Positions 18,322 through 27,569 are shown, counted from the first letter of the stretch. The stretch is DNA of 64,000 nucleotides from CAYNFR01 sp964616755 (GCA_964616755.1 CAZTSI010000005.1:1-64000), one strand, 5' to 3'. Notes: generated by a model not told the origin, from the letters alone. Translations and numbers: made by a program.

Positions 18322-19353
18322 GTGAAGACATCATGTATCATCATAGGGCAGGGTATAGCGGGCACTTGCTTAGCTTGGCAACTACGCCAACGGAATATTC
18401 CCTTTTTGGTAGTAGATGGCGATAACTTAACCTCTGCATCGGCGGTTTCTTCTGGTTTGATCAATCCAATAACTGGTCGGAATTATAATTTATCTTGGAT
18501 GATGGAGGAGCTACTCGTCCAGGCACATGCGGTCTATGGATCAATTGAGATAACGACTGGCAAAAAGTATAGGCGACTAAAACCTATTTGGCGCTGTTTA
18601 CACAATATTGCGGAAGAGAATAGTTGGTTTTCTAATCGTTTGCGTCCAGATATGAATGCGTATATGGGCGAAGAAATGGATATCAAAAAGTACCAATCAC
18701 ATTTGGTTTTTTACGAAGAACGCTTGGTAGAAATCCATCAAGGTATGTCCATTGATATAGCAAGTATGCTAGCCGATGTTCGCGCAATTTTTCAGAATGA
18801 AGGAAGCTTGATAGAGACTTCATTTCTTTTTGATCAACTCTCTGTTCGCCCCGACGGTGTAGTATGGAATGATATTTATGCGGATCACATTATTTTTGCG
18901 CAGGGGTATCAGGGAATATCGAATCCTTTTTTTTCTTCTCAAGAATATCGACCTGCCCTTGGCGAGGTCGCACATGTTCGAATAGAGGAATTTCCTGAGG
19001 ATGTTATATTAAAGTATAAAAAATTCTTTGTTCCTTTAAGTAATGGCCTTGTATGGGTGGGGTCAAATTATTTACACCATCGAGACTTGAGTGACCCTTT
19101 TACGGATGATTTAGATATTTTTTTGAAAGAACATGTTCGCACTGATTATTCTATTCAGCATCGCCAAAGAGGAATACGTGCGGCTACCCGGCATCGTCGT
19201 CCCATGCTGGGTACACACTTTGAGCACAAATCTCTTCACATAATCAATGGTTTAGGCACCAAGGGTATTTCACTTGCCCCATTTTGGACGAATCATCTTA
19301 TCGAGCATATTTTTGAGAATATGCCTATTTCTGAGCTAGTAAAATTTCGTTAG
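18322..19353 (+). CDS. FAD-dependent oxidoreductase, DAO/DadA type
   Basis: The protein of 343 residues begins with a dinucleotide-binding fold, CIIIGQGIAGTCLAWQLRQR, followed by the acidic VVDGD strand end. DAO features follow: SSGLINPITGR near the N-terminus, AALGEV- and RPMLG-type strands, and the C-terminal flavin motif LHIINGLGTKGISLAPFW. This suggests oxidation of a C-N bond, as in D-amino-acid or glycine oxidases; the substrate is unknown. The start is a GTG at 18322, and no ATG lies between it and the Rossmann strand. TRAP permease genes follow after 38 bases and may import its substrate (inference). Confidence 0.85.
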   Translation: MKTSCIIIGQGIAGTCLAWQLRQRNIPFLVVDGDNLTSASAVSSGLINPITGRNYNLSWMMEELLVQAHAVYGSIEITTGKKYRRLKPIWRCLHNIAEENSWFSNRLRPDMNAYMGEEMDIKKYQSHLVFYEERLVEIHQGMSIDIASMLADVRAIFQNEGSLIETSFLFDQLSVRPDGVVWNDIYADHIIFAQGYQGISNPFFSSQEYRPALGEVAHVRIEEFPEDVILKYKKFFVPLSNGLVWVGSNYLHHRDLSDPFTDDLDIFLKEHVRTDYSIQHRQRGIRAATRHRRPMLGTHFEHKSLHIINGLGTKGISLAPFWTNHLIEHIFENMPISELVKFR

Positions 19354-19391
19354 TCGGTTAACTTATGTAACTTTCGATTTTACCAAACGCT

Positions 19392-19901
19392 ATGAAAAGC
19401 TACTTATCTAAGATCTCATTTATTATCGATAACGCGATAGATCGAATTGGTGGATGGACGTCATGGCTTACGCTTATTTTGGTTTTACTCATTTGCACGG
19501 ATGTAATGCTCCGATATATGTTTAGCCTAACAAAAACTTGGGTACTTGAGCTAGAATGGCACATTTTTTCTGTCTTGTTTTTACTTGGTGCTTCGTATAC
19601 TTTGCTCTATGATCAGCATGTGCGGGTAGATTTGTTTTATGAGAAATTATCGGTAAAAAGGAAAAATTGGATCAATGCTGCGGGTATCCTCATCTTTTTG
19701 GTGCCTTGGTGTGCGATTGTGCTCTACTATGGTTGGAGTTATACCATCAACTCGTATTCATTCCATGAGGGGTCACCGAATCCGAATGGCTTGCCAGCGC
19801 GATTTATTATCAAGGGTTGTATCTTTCTTGGCTTTCTACTGCTGATGATTCAAGGTTTTTCAGAAGTTATAAAGGCCTTGGTCAGAGGAAAACAGGAATA
19901 A
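19392..19901 (+). CDS. dctQ: TRAP transporter small permease (DctQ)
   Basis: The 169-residue membrane protein has four hydrophobic helices at about 22-40, 53-72, 92-110 and 130-152. It has the DctQ signature between helices 1 and 2 (LLICTDVMLRYMFSLTKTWVLELEW) and HVRVDLFYEKLS after helix 2. In TRAP systems it joins DctM to import organic acids using the Na+ gradient. Its stop overlaps the dctM ATG by one base (TAATG). No solute-binding DctP gene is adjacent. Confidence 0.93.
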   Translation: MKSYLSKISFIIDNAIDRIGGWTSWLTLILVLLICTDVMLRYMFSLTKTWVLELEWHIFSVLFLLGASYTLLYDQHVRVDLFYEKLSVKRKNWINAAGILIFLVPWCAIVLYYGWSYTINSYSFHEGSPNPNGLPARFIIKGCIFLGFLLLMIQGFSEVIKALVRGKQE

Positions 19902-21193
19902 TGGAATACTTAGCCCTCATTTTATTTGTCTTGATATTTATCTTGATTTTGACAGGTATCCCTGTGGCATTCGTCTTAGGGGGGCTATCGGCTATTTTTG
20001 GCATTGTTTTTTTGCCTGACTTTTTCAGTTTGTTGCCATTACGGATTATGGGTACTATGCAAAATGTGGTACTCCTTGCTGTGCCATTGTTTGTGTTTAT
20101 GGGCTTAATGTTGGAAAAATCAGGATTGGCAGAGACCATGCTTAATACTATGTCGAGGCTTTTTGGCAATATGAAAGGCGGCTTGGCGGTATCGGTGATA
20201 ATTGTGGGTGCGATGTTGGCAGCCTCCACAGGTATCGTAGGGGCCACCGTTGTGACAATGGGACTGATAAGTCTCCCCACGATGCTTAAGAATAATTATC
20301 AAACCGAATTAGCTACTGGTACCATTGTATCAGCGGGTACTTTAGGGCAGATTATTCCTCCATCTATTGTTCTGGTTTTATTGGGCAGTGTGTTAAATGT
20401 ATCCGTTGGTGATTTATTTAAGGCAGCTATCATACCGGGGTTAGTGCTTGTAGTTTGTTTTATCATTTACGTGATAGCCATAGCACATATTCGTCCCACT
20501 GTAGCACCGCCGTTAAAATATCTTGCTCCTGAAGATCGGCCTAGCACCAAAACCGTAATCCGAGCTTTTTTGCTTCCATTTTTTTTGATTTTAGCCGTTT
20601 TAGGATCGATATTCGCAGGAATAGCAAGCCCATCTGAGGCTGCGGCTGTAGGGGCGCTCGGGTCACTTCTGCTCACCATTCTTGAAAAAAAATTAAGCCT
20701 TAGTGTATTGCGTGAAGTAATGCGAGCTACCACTCACCTAACGAGTATGGTCTTCATGATTATGTTGGGCGCGACTACTTTCGCATTGGTTTTTAGAGGA
20801 ATGGGCGGCGATTATTTTTTAGTAGATCTGATCAAAGGATCTGAACTAAGTGGAGCTATGTTTTTACTCTTAGTCATGGTCGTGGTATTTTTTTTAGGCT
20901 TTTTTATCGATTTTATTGAGATCATATTTATCGTTGTACCAGTAGTGGCACCGATTTTTGTAATCTATGACATGAATCTTATATGGATAGGGGTCTTGTT
21001 AGCTCTCAATTTACAGACTTCTTTTTTGTCACCGCCCTTTGGATTTTCCCTTTTTTATTTGAAGGGTGTCTCCCCTCCAAGTGTTACGACTAGACAAATC
21101 TACCGCGGGGTTATACCTTTCATAATGATTCAGGTTGTTGTTCTTGCTTTGGCTGTTTTTTTTCCTAGTGTTTTTGGGATACCATTTGACTAG
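19901..21193 (+). CDS. dctM: TRAP transporter large permease (DctM)
   Basis: A 430-residue polytopic permease with about 12 hydrophobic segments. TRAP motifs include GIPVAFVLGGLSAIFG at the start, VPLFVFMGLMLEKSGL, AASTGIVGATVVTMG and SAGTLGQIIPPSIVLVL, with a second inverted-repeat copy near FGFSLFYLKGVSPP. The longer open frame upstream (to 19817) runs through dctQ in another frame. I use the ATG at 19901, which shares its A with the dctQ stop and starts directly in the first helix, MEYLALILFVLIF. Its TAG shares the palindrome CTAG with the stop of the convergent SDR gene. Confidence 0.95.
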   Translation: MEYLALILFVLIFILILTGIPVAFVLGGLSAIFGIVFLPDFFSLLPLRIMGTMQNVVLLAVPLFVFMGLMLEKSGLAETMLNTMSRLFGNMKGGLAVSVIIVGAMLAASTGIVGATVVTMGLISLPTMLKNNYQTELATGTIVSAGTLGQIIPPSIVLVLLGSVLNVSVGDLFKAAIIPGLVLVVCFIIYVIAIAHIRPTVAPPLKYLAPEDRPSTKTVIRAFLLPFFLILAVLGSIFAGIASPSEAAAVGALGSLLLTILEKKLSLSVLREVMRATTHLTSMVFMIMLGATTFALVFRGMGGDYFLVDLIKGSELSGAMFLLLVMVVVFFLGFFIDFIEIIFIVVPVVAPIFVIYDMNLIWIGVLLALNLQTSFLSPPFGFSLFYLKGVSPPSVTTRQIYRGVIPFIMIQVVVLALAVFFPSVFGIPFD

Positions 21194-21975
21194 TCGTATT
21201 TTCTGCCCGTTCGGTCAAAGGTGGTGGCGGACGCTTGCTGAGTGCCCATAAATAAAACATCCTGAATATTGACGTGCTTAGGTTGCGATGCGACATAGTA
21301 AATGACCTTAGCCACATCTTTGCTTGTGAGGGGGTTAAAGTCAGCATAAATATTGGCTTTTTCTATGTCGCCTTTGTAACGAACCATCGAAAACTCTGTT
21401 TCTTCTACTGCTCCAGGAGATACTTGACTAACCCGCAATCCTTTAGAAAAAAATTCTAGACGCATCGCTTTAGTAAGGGCGTTTATCGCATATTTAGACG
21501 CACAATAGACAGATCCACCGACATATACTTCATGCCCTGCAGTACTGCATAAATTGATGATATGACCTTCCCCTCTGTGGATCATTAATGGACTAATTTG
21601 GCGTGTCATATAGAGTACGCCTTTGATATTCGTATCAATCATGATATCCCAATCCGACACATTGGCTTTGTCTATACCGTCTACACCAACGGCCAGACCC
21701 GCATTGTTAATCAGGACATCTATTTGGTTCCATGGCGCTTGCAGACTATCCACTGCCTTTATGACTTCTTTGTTATTTCGAATATCAAAGTTCAGGGTTA
21801 GAACGTTGATAGCATATTTATCCTTGAGTAAAGTGCTCAGATCTTTGAGTCTCCCATTCCTGCGACCAGTGAGTATTAAATGATAACCATGCTTGGCAAA
21901 TTGTTTGGCTGTGGCTCGCCCGATTCCAGAGGTAGCTCCGGTAATTAGGGCAACTTTTTTTAAGGGCTTTTTCAT
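21190..21975 (-). CDS. Short-chain dehydrogenase/reductase (YdfG-like)
   Basis: Classical SDR of 261 residues. The cofactor motif TGATSGIGRA is followed by LTGRRNGRL, where the arginines suggest NADP(H). The NAG motif lies in VLINNAGLAVG, the catalytic Ser in NLCSTAGHE, and YxxxK in YCASKYAINALTKAMRLE. SPGAVEETEF follows, as in YdfG-type 3-hydroxy-acid (serine or 3-hydroxypropionate) dehydrogenases. The substrate is inferred from resemblance only. It converges with dctM, sharing CTAG at 21190-21193 with no room for a terminator. Confidence 0.93.
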   Translation of the reverse strand: MKKPLKKVALITGATSGIGRATAKQFAKHGYHLILTGRRNGRLKDLSTLLKDKYAINVLTLNFDIRNNKEVIKAVDSLQAPWNQIDVLINNAGLAVGVDGIDKANVSDWDIMIDTNIKGVLYMTRQISPLMIHRGEGHIINLCSTAGHEVYVGGSVYCASKYAINALTKAMRLEFFSKGLRVSQVSPGAVEETEFSMVRYKGDIEKANIYADFNPLTSKDVAKVIYYVASQPKHVNIQDVLFMGTQQASATTFDRTGRKYD

Positions 21976-22080
21976 TTTATGTGCTTTAGGCTCATGAACA
22001 AATGATGCTTTAAATTACTTCCTTCGTATTCTAATGTGCTTTATACTACAGTATGCTTATAGTATTGAAGTGCAAAAATT

Positions 22081-23319
22081 TTACTGGGCAATCCTTCGTA
22101 CAGTGGCGTCAAACTCCTCTTCAAATTCAGCAAACTTGCTAGTGGCTGACCCATTAAATCCTGTATGTACTTTTACGACTTCATTATGTTTATTGACAAA
22201 GAGTAGGGTAGGAAATGCCGTGATTTTATCCATGAATCCCAATACTTTGCCCGCCGATTGTTTATCTTCATATCCTCCAAATAATAATTCATAGGGGATA
22301 TCAAGGCGCTGCTTATAATTTATGATCGCATTTTTTGCATCTAGCTCATTTTTATGACGCTCAAATGCAATGCCTATAACTTCGACATCTAATAAAGGAT
22401 TACTCTTCAAATAGTCTAAAATATATCGAGATTCGTCAAGACAATTGGGGCACCATGTACCAAAAATGCTAATCAACTTTCCCTTGTTTTGATATGCAGG
22501 GTCATCTAGAGAAACCATTTCACCTTCTGTATTTTCAAATCTAAAGGATATTTTTTTGTCGGGCGTAGTGATTGAGTTTACATCAAACGGATCGGCGATA
22601 TCGTAATCAGCATCTTTTGTTGCCACCCAATTGGTTTCATAGTGATTTCCTGAATAAAACTTACCGGTTATCTGTTCATCATTGACGATAGTGCCTTCAA
22701 ACAAAAAAGCATGGGAACCATCAAAGGCAGACAACATTAACTTATCTCCTTGGACTTCGCCATCTAAATACCTGTAATCCCCAGTTTCTGTTCTAAATGT
22801 GCCAGTAAGCTTATTTCCAACTTGGCGAAACTCACCAACGGCAGGGTAGGCGCCGGGCGTTTCAACTTCAAAAATAGTTTTCCAACTTCCTGTCAAATCC
22901 GTTTTTGGTGGCACATTTTGGGTTGAGAAGCGATAATCTCGACCATGATACCCTACAAATGGCAGGGCGTAGTTCTCCCGGTTGCGTACAACCCAACTCC
23001 CCTCTATCACATTTTCTTTATACAGCGCCTCAATGTAAGAATCCATCAGCGCAAAATTGATCGTTATTGTATCCTTGTAAAGGGTATTTCTACCAAAGGT
23101 AATCTCATCCGCCAATATCCTTTCAGTATCATTGTGTATGTATAGTTGAATAACGCCTTCCCTCTCTTCAACGCTAAAGTTGAAAGGTAGGATTATGCCT
23201 TTTTGAAGGGTAATTTCTCCTCGCCAAATACCAGGTGGCAAAACATTAAATGGCTTCAATACCTCAACACAAGAAGAGATGACGATCACAGAAAGCAAAA
23301 TGGTCAGCGTTGTTTTCAT
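22081..23319 (-). CDS. TlpA-type thioredoxin-fold lipoprotein
   Basis: A 412-residue periplasmic lipoprotein whose signal ends VISSC (Cys17). Residues about 20-250 form a beta-rich domain with LTGSWKTIFEVETPGAYPAVGEF and VGNKLTGTFRTETGDYRYLDG, a lipocalin-like repeat seen in front of Bacteroidota TlpA domains. The C-terminal thioredoxin fold carries the redox motif GTWCPNC, then VEVIGIAFERH, and the cis-Pro region TAFPTLLFVNKHN. It probably reduces or isomerises thiols of exported proteins or cytochromes. It lies 46 bases downstream of the 23366-23896 gene on the same strand. Confidence 0.93.
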   Translation of the reverse strand: MKTTLTILLSVIVISSCVEVLKPFNVLPPGIWRGEITLQKGIILPFNFSVEEREGVIQLYIHNDTERILADEITFGRNTLYKDTITINFALMDSYIEALYKENVIEGSWVVRNRENYALPFVGYHGRDYRFSTQNVPPKTDLTGSWKTIFEVETPGAYPAVGEFRQVGNKLTGTFRTETGDYRYLDGEVQGDKLMLSAFDGSHAFLFEGTIVNDEQITGKFYSGNHYETNWVATKDADYDIADPFDVNSITTPDKKISFRFENTEGEMVSLDDPAYQNKGKLISIFGTWCPNCLDESRYILDYLKSNPLLDVEVIGIAFERHKNELDAKNAIINYKQRLDIPYELLFGGYEDKQSAGKVLGFMDKITAFPTLLFVNKHNEVVKVHTGFNGSATSKFAEFEEEFDATVRRIAQ

Positions 23320-23365
23320 ATAGCGAGGAACTACGAGAAGTTATAAAACGAGAGGAAATAAATCA

Positions 23366-23896
23366 TTACGCTCCTGATTTATCACCAACAAACTGATCTT
23401 CCTTATGTTTGAATAAGACGTTGAATGTTGTGAGACTACCATAAATCCTTGTAATGTATTGCTGAAGATTTACCTTGTCTTCATCAGTTAGCGAGCTGCT
23501 ATTGATCCGTTGTTCCATTACTCTCAGACGATCACGTACCATGACTATCTTGTGAAAAAAGACATCAATGGGAATTTCTTTATCCTTTAGGCTCGGATCA
23601 CCGGGACGCAAGATCATCGTTCCACCATCCCACTTGTCGCCTAGTTCGATGACTTCACTGATGTCTGACCATTTAGAAAGTATTTTTATGAGGGACTGCT
23701 CTAATGAATTAAACGTTAGTTCTTCTGTGGCAGGAAGATGTTCAACCACCTCCCAGCTACTATATTCTTTTCCTAACGGTTTGATGCCATATTGCACAAA
23801 ACAAACTTTATACAGTTTGGCATTGCTTCCCACAATTACACCATCTCCGTACGCCGGATGCTTAACTCGAGAACCTACTCCTAATTCTTGACTCAT
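23366..23896 (-). CDS. Small cytoplasmic protein with UvrD/PcrA-tail-like N-terminal domain
   Basis: From the ATG at 23896 the product has about 176 residues. Its start, GSRVKHPAYGDGVIVGSNAKLYKVCFVQYG, resembles the small Tudor/SH3-like module at the C-terminus of UvrD/PcrA helicases, which contacts RNA polymerase. In those helicases the motif reads VxHxxFGxGxVV. The remainder is helical and acidic, with a WDGGTMILRPGDPSLKDKEIPIDVFFHKI stretch that I do not recognise. A longer frame starts with GTG at 23920, but that codon falls inside the promoter element and is rejected. RNA polymerase binding is a guess from the module. Confidence 0.75.
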   Translation of the reverse strand: MSQELGVGSRVKHPAYGDGVIVGSNAKLYKVCFVQYGIKPLGKEYSSWEVVEHLPATEELTFNSLEQSLIKILSKWSDISEVIELGDKWDGGTMILRPGDPSLKDKEIPIDVFFHKIVMVRDRLRVMEQRINSSSLTDEDKVNLQQYITRIYGSLTTFNVLFKHKEDQFVGDKSGA

Positions 23897-23919
23897 TTTA
23901 TAAATTATTTCTTGGATCA

Positions 23920-23927
23920 CAAATATA
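23920..23927 (-). promoter_or_regulatory. -7 promoter element for the 23366-23896 gene
   Basis: The minus strand reads TATATTTG, an exact TAnnTTTG match, 23 bases before the ATG at 23896. It overlaps the rejected GTG start at 23920. Confidence 0.5.
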
Positions 23928-23994
23928 TTACAGAAATGATATATATGAGATTCTTAATAAACCCTAACTTCAAAAAAAATACTGGTCGAGCAGA

Positions 23995-25317
23995 TTACTT
24001 CACAAGGTCATAGTTGTCATCCCAGTTTTTAATAGTTGGATCACCTAGCTTGCCAGTAGATTTTGCTACCAACATGGCGACGGTGGCGTCCCCTGAAATG
24101 TTTATAATCGTTCGACACATGTCTAAGGGTCTGTCTACTGCAAATATTAACGCTAGACCGATAGGCAATTTATCAGGTGGCAATCCTATGGATTCAAGCA
24201 CGATTACAAGCATTATCATCCCTGCGCCAGGCACTGCTGCTGAGCCGATAGATGCTAAGGTAGCGGTAACAATTATGGTGAGCTGCTGACCAAATGACAA
24301 ATCAAAATTGAGTGCCTCACAAATAAATACGGCGGCCACCGCTTGATAGAGGCTAGTGCCGTCCATATTAATGGTCGCGCCGACAGGACAAACAAAACTC
24401 ACCACATCCTTTTTCACGCCTAAATGTTCTTCTACGCGCTCCATCGTAACGGGTAGGGTGGCGGCACTTGAACTTGTAGAAAAGGCCAATAGTTGTGCTG
24501 GGCCCATAGCTTTCATGAAGAAAAGTGGTGACTTGCCAGTCATCACTTTGATCGCAGTTAAGTAAACAGCCAACATCAATACCAAGCCTAAAACAACTGT
24601 AAACGCATATTTCAGCAAGGCTACAAATAAATCACCATTCGTGGTCTCGGTCACTAAGGCTGCCAAAAGAGCGAATACTGCATATGGGGCAATCAACATG
24701 ATCAAATCGACCATTTTCATGATAACATCATTTAATGAGTCTATCACGTCCTTTATGGCTGTTTGTTTTTGGGGAGCAATTAACAATAATGCTATGCCAA
24801 AAAATATCACAAAAAAGATGACTTGTAGCATATTGCCGTTATTGCTAGCGGCTTCAAAAAAATTGCTAGGCACCATATCTACGATAAAGCTTAGAGGACC
24901 GGATTCCTGCTTTTCTTGCAGTGCTGTTTGTACCGTGCCACCGGCTGATTCGCTATAAGCGGAGGTTAATTGACTCAAGGTTTCTGGCGAAATACTCTTG
25001 CCTGGTTGTATGATGTTTACCACAATAAGGCCTAAACTCACCGCTATAACGGTCGTGATCATATAGATCGTTATAGTGCGTAAACCCATTGAACTAAATT
25101 TTGAAATATCTTGAAGATCGGATATCCCTTTAATTAAAGAGGCAATAATCAATGGGATGGCAATCAACTTCAGTAAATTGATAAAGATTGTGCCTAGTGG
25201 CTTTATCCAATCTTGAACAAATTGTCCTCCCCAAGAAGTATGAGAGAGTCCCCAACCAAGGACTATTCCCAAAATCATCCCAATTAATATCTGCCAGTGA
25301 AGTTCAAGTTTTTTCAT
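23995..25317 (-). CDS. Dicarboxylate/amino acid:cation symporter (DAACS, GltP/DctA family)
   Basis: The 440-residue inner-membrane carrier has the glutamate-transporter fold. The HP1 serine-rich tip reads STSSSAATLPVTMERVEE, the TM7 motif NMDGTSLYQAVAAVFI, and HP2 AAVPGAGMIMLVIVLE, with a TM8 DRPLDMCRTIINISGD segment. DRxxDMxRTxxNVxGD is typical of glutamate, aspartate or dicarboxylate carriers, and the Arg next to DM-C suggests an acidic substrate. The gene lies 29 bases downstream of mnmD on the same strand. Confidence 0.96.
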   Translation of the reverse strand: MKKLELHWQILIGMILGIVLGWGLSHTSWGGQFVQDWIKPLGTIFINLLKLIAIPLIIASLIKGISDLQDISKFSSMGLRTITIYMITTVIAVSLGLIVVNIIQPGKSISPETLSQLTSAYSESAGGTVQTALQEKQESGPLSFIVDMVPSNFFEAASNNGNMLQVIFFVIFFGIALLLIAPQKQTAIKDVIDSLNDVIMKMVDLIMLIAPYAVFALLAALVTETTNGDLFVALLKYAFTVVLGLVLMLAVYLTAIKVMTGKSPLFFMKAMGPAQLLAFSTSSSAATLPVTMERVEEHLGVKKDVVSFVCPVGATINMDGTSLYQAVAAVFICEALNFDLSFGQQLTIIVTATLASIGSAAVPGAGMIMLVIVLESIGLPPDKLPIGLALIFAVDRPLDMCRTIINISGDATVAMLVAKSTGKLGDPTIKNWDDNYDLVK

Positions 25318-25346
25318 TATGCTTTCGCTTTTTTACATTTACTATG

Positions 25347-26000
25347 TTAACATTTGACCGCTCGTGTCATTTCACGCTTTCTTGGTGGCCCAGGAAGTGA
25401 TTCAATTCTAAAGCCTACTTCTTTCAATGCGCGTTTAAATGACCCTTTGGCGCAGAAAGTTACAAGAATTCCATCAGTACGCAACTGTTCATAGCATCTT
25501 CGCATAGCTTCAGCCGTCCATAGCTCTGGTTGAATAGTTGGTGCAAAGGCATCATAGAAAATAATATCAAACTTTTCGTCTGTCTCAAAACTACAAAAAT
25601 CAAGGGCATACTTTGTGAATAGGAAGTTTGGATGTAATAGCTGTTCTGCGCCCCAATCACTTCTATGTATGATATCTAACCATTCTCTGCGCCCCCGCAG
25701 TGTAGCATAATTAAGTATATCAACGTTTGTAGATGATAAAGGATGTTTTTCTAGACTATGGTAGTGTAATAAAATTCCTTCATGATCAGCATATATCCAG
25801 CTCAAAAAGGCATTAAGGCCTGTACCGAAACCATATTCTAGTACTTTAAGGGGGCTTGCTGTATGACCGAAATAACGCAGCCCTGCGTTAATGAAAACAT
25901 GTTCACTTTCTGTTAGCGCACCATGATGAGAGTGGTATAAAGCGTTATAAGCTTCGGCAAACATTGTACTACTGCCGTCAGCAGTTAGTTCATGCCGCAT
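25347..26000 (-). CDS. mnmD: tRNA mnm5s2U34 methyltransferase, MnmD type
   Basis: A 217-residue SAM methyltransferase related to the methylase half of MnmC. It contains the glycine-rich motif VLEYGFGTGLNAFLSW, the acidic end of strand 2 (HYHSLEKHPLS) and the MnmC-type motif IIFYDAFAPTIQPELWT, with CAKGSFKRALKEVGFRIESLPGPPRKREM at the end. It lacks the FAD oxidase half of E. coli MnmC, as in Gram-positive and Bacteroidota MnmD. It should convert nm5s2U to mnm5s2U at tRNA position 34. Confidence 0.92.
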   Translation of the reverse strand: MRHELTADGSSTMFAEAYNALYHSHHGALTESEHVFINAGLRYFGHTASPLKVLEYGFGTGLNAFLSWIYADHEGILLHYHSLEKHPLSSTNVDILNYATLRGRREWLDIIHRSDWGAEQLLHPNFLFTKYALDFCSFETDEKFDIIFYDAFAPTIQPELWTAEAMRRCYEQLRTDGILVTFCAKGSFKRALKEVGFRIESLPGPPRKREMTRAVKC

Positions 26001-26222
26001 GGGGAAAATAAATTAAAAAAGGAAAAAAGAAAAAACAGAAGTTAAGTCTAAAGATGACGGACATCCCACTCCTCTATTGCAAGAACTTATCAATACAGTC
26101 ATAACGATGATGGCTGCTACCTGGAGAGATGGGTTTTTTCGCGATTGTTTCATTTGCATTTTTTAGTCACATAGTAACGAGAGCTATGATAAATTATTTT
26201 TATTTGTTTCAAATATCTTTTA
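26001..26222. other. Divergent intergenic region between mnmD and mpl
   Basis: This 222-base AT-rich stretch separates two outward-reading genes and must hold both promoters. I find no exact TAnnTTTG on either strand in a suitable position, no strong hairpin, and no convincing small ORF. Confidence 0.4.
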
Positions 26223-27569
26223 GTGAGAATACATCTAATCGCTATTGGTGGCAAAATCATGCACTATTTGGCCATAGAACTGCAATCGCTCGGGCATGTG
26301 GTTACAGGGAGTGACGACGAAATTTATGATCCAGCAAAGTCAAATCTACAAGAGTATGGTTTGTTGCCCGCGCATATAGGATGGGACGCGGCGCGAATTA
26401 GCGCAGATATAGACGTCATTATTTTGGGAATGCATGCACATGAAGATAATCCAGAGCTGCTTCGTGCTAAGCAAATTGGTTTGAAGGTGGAGAGTTTTCC
26501 TTCCTTTATGTATGAGGCTTATAAAGCTAAGCAAAGAATTGTGGTGACAGGTAGCCATGGTAAAACAACCGTTAGTGCAATGATAGTGCATGCATTGACC
26601 ATGCTCGGTCATTCTATAGACTTTTTGGTAGGTGGTGACGTAGCAAATTTGGATCGAATGGTCAAAATAACAGATTCCGCTTCTGTGGCTGTTATTGAAG
26701 GAGATGAATATCTATGTTCGCGTATTCATCGTTACCCCAAAATGTTGGCATACAAAGGGAATATTATTGTGCTGACGGGTATTGAATGGGATCACATTAA
26801 TGTCTTTCCCACCTTTGATACATATGTGGATCAATTTAGGCAACTCATCGCCCAAATGAAACCGGAGGATGTTTTGATTTATTATAAGGATGATGAGAAT
26901 GTGTTGTCCTTAGTAAGCGAATTTAGCCATGTTCGCACCATCCCTTATGTGCAACTCGCGATGGACAAGAACGGGGTGAATTGGTACGGACAAAAATTTC
27001 CTATCGAGCTATTTGGACAACACAATCTTGCAAATATGCACGCTGCTCTATTGGCTTTAGCAGAGGTGAACATCAAGCCGCAAGATTTTTTGCAGTCGAT
27101 GGCCACGTTTAATGGGGCAGGCAGAAGGTTACAATTGATTCACTCCACACACCCGATGGTTTATTATGATTATGCACATGCTCCTTCCAAAGTAAGAGCG
27201 ACTGTCCGTGCCATCGCGGATAAGTATATGAACCAGTCCTTGCTCGCCGTGTATGAGTTACATACGTACAGCAGCATGAAGGCTGAATTTATATCGCACT
27301 ATGACCGGTCGCTAGACAGAGCAGATGCGGCATGGATATTTGTGGATGAAAAATCGTTTGCTATAAAGCGCATGCCTGTCTTGACTGACGACGCTATTCG
27401 CGACGCGTTTGGATATCCTAATCTATGTATCCTGCGATCTTCAGAAGAGTTAAAGCAGCGATTGGTTGCCCAATTAGACCAGTTTGATGTAATCTTGCTT
27501 ATGACTTCTGGCACCTTTGGTGGTTGGGATATTGAGAAGGATTTCAAGGAACTAGAAAATCAAGCCTAG
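26223..27569 (+). CDS. mpl: UDP-N-acetylmuramate:L-Ala-gamma-D-Glu-mDAP ligase (Mpl)
   Basis: Mpl is a Mur ligase that joins recycled murein tripeptide to UDP-MurNAc. The Rossmann start IHLIAIGGKIMHYLAIEL, the ATP loop VTGSHGKTTVSAMI, VIEGDEYLCS, the GIEWDHINVFPTFDTY region and the C-terminal YYDYAHAPSKVRATVRAI all fit the Mpl/MurC group. EGDEY and the length of 448 residues favour Mpl over MurC. The start is a GTG at 26223, needed to keep the first beta strand. The stop shares CTAG with the convergent response-regulator gene. Confidence 0.92.
   Translation: MRIHLIAIGGKIMHYLAIELQSLGHVVTGSDDEIYDPAKSNLQEYGLLPAHIGWDAARISADIDVIILGMHAHEDNPELLRAKQIGLKVESFPSFMYEAYKAKQRIVVTGSHGKTTVSAMIVHALTMLGHSIDFLVGGDVANLDRMVKITDSASVAVIEGDEYLCSRIHRYPKMLAYKGNIIVLTGIEWDHINVFPTFDTYVDQFRQLIAQMKPEDVLIYYKDDENVLSLVSEFSHVRTIPYVQLAMDKNGVNWYGQKFPIELFGQHNLANMHAALLALAEVNIKPQDFLQSMATFNGAGRRLQLIHSTHPMVYYDYAHAPSKVRATVRAIADKYMNQSLLAVYELHTYSSMKAEFISHYDRSLDRADAAWIFVDEKSFAIKRMPVLTDDAIRDAFGYPNLCILRSSEELKQRLVAQLDQFDVILLMTSGTFGGWDIEKDFKELENQA

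Noticed and set aside
19882..20280. 132-residue minus-strand frame inside dctM
   Set aside because: Antisense to a clear TRAP permease; hydrophobic-strand complement gives a Thr/Pro/Asn-rich product typical of shadows.
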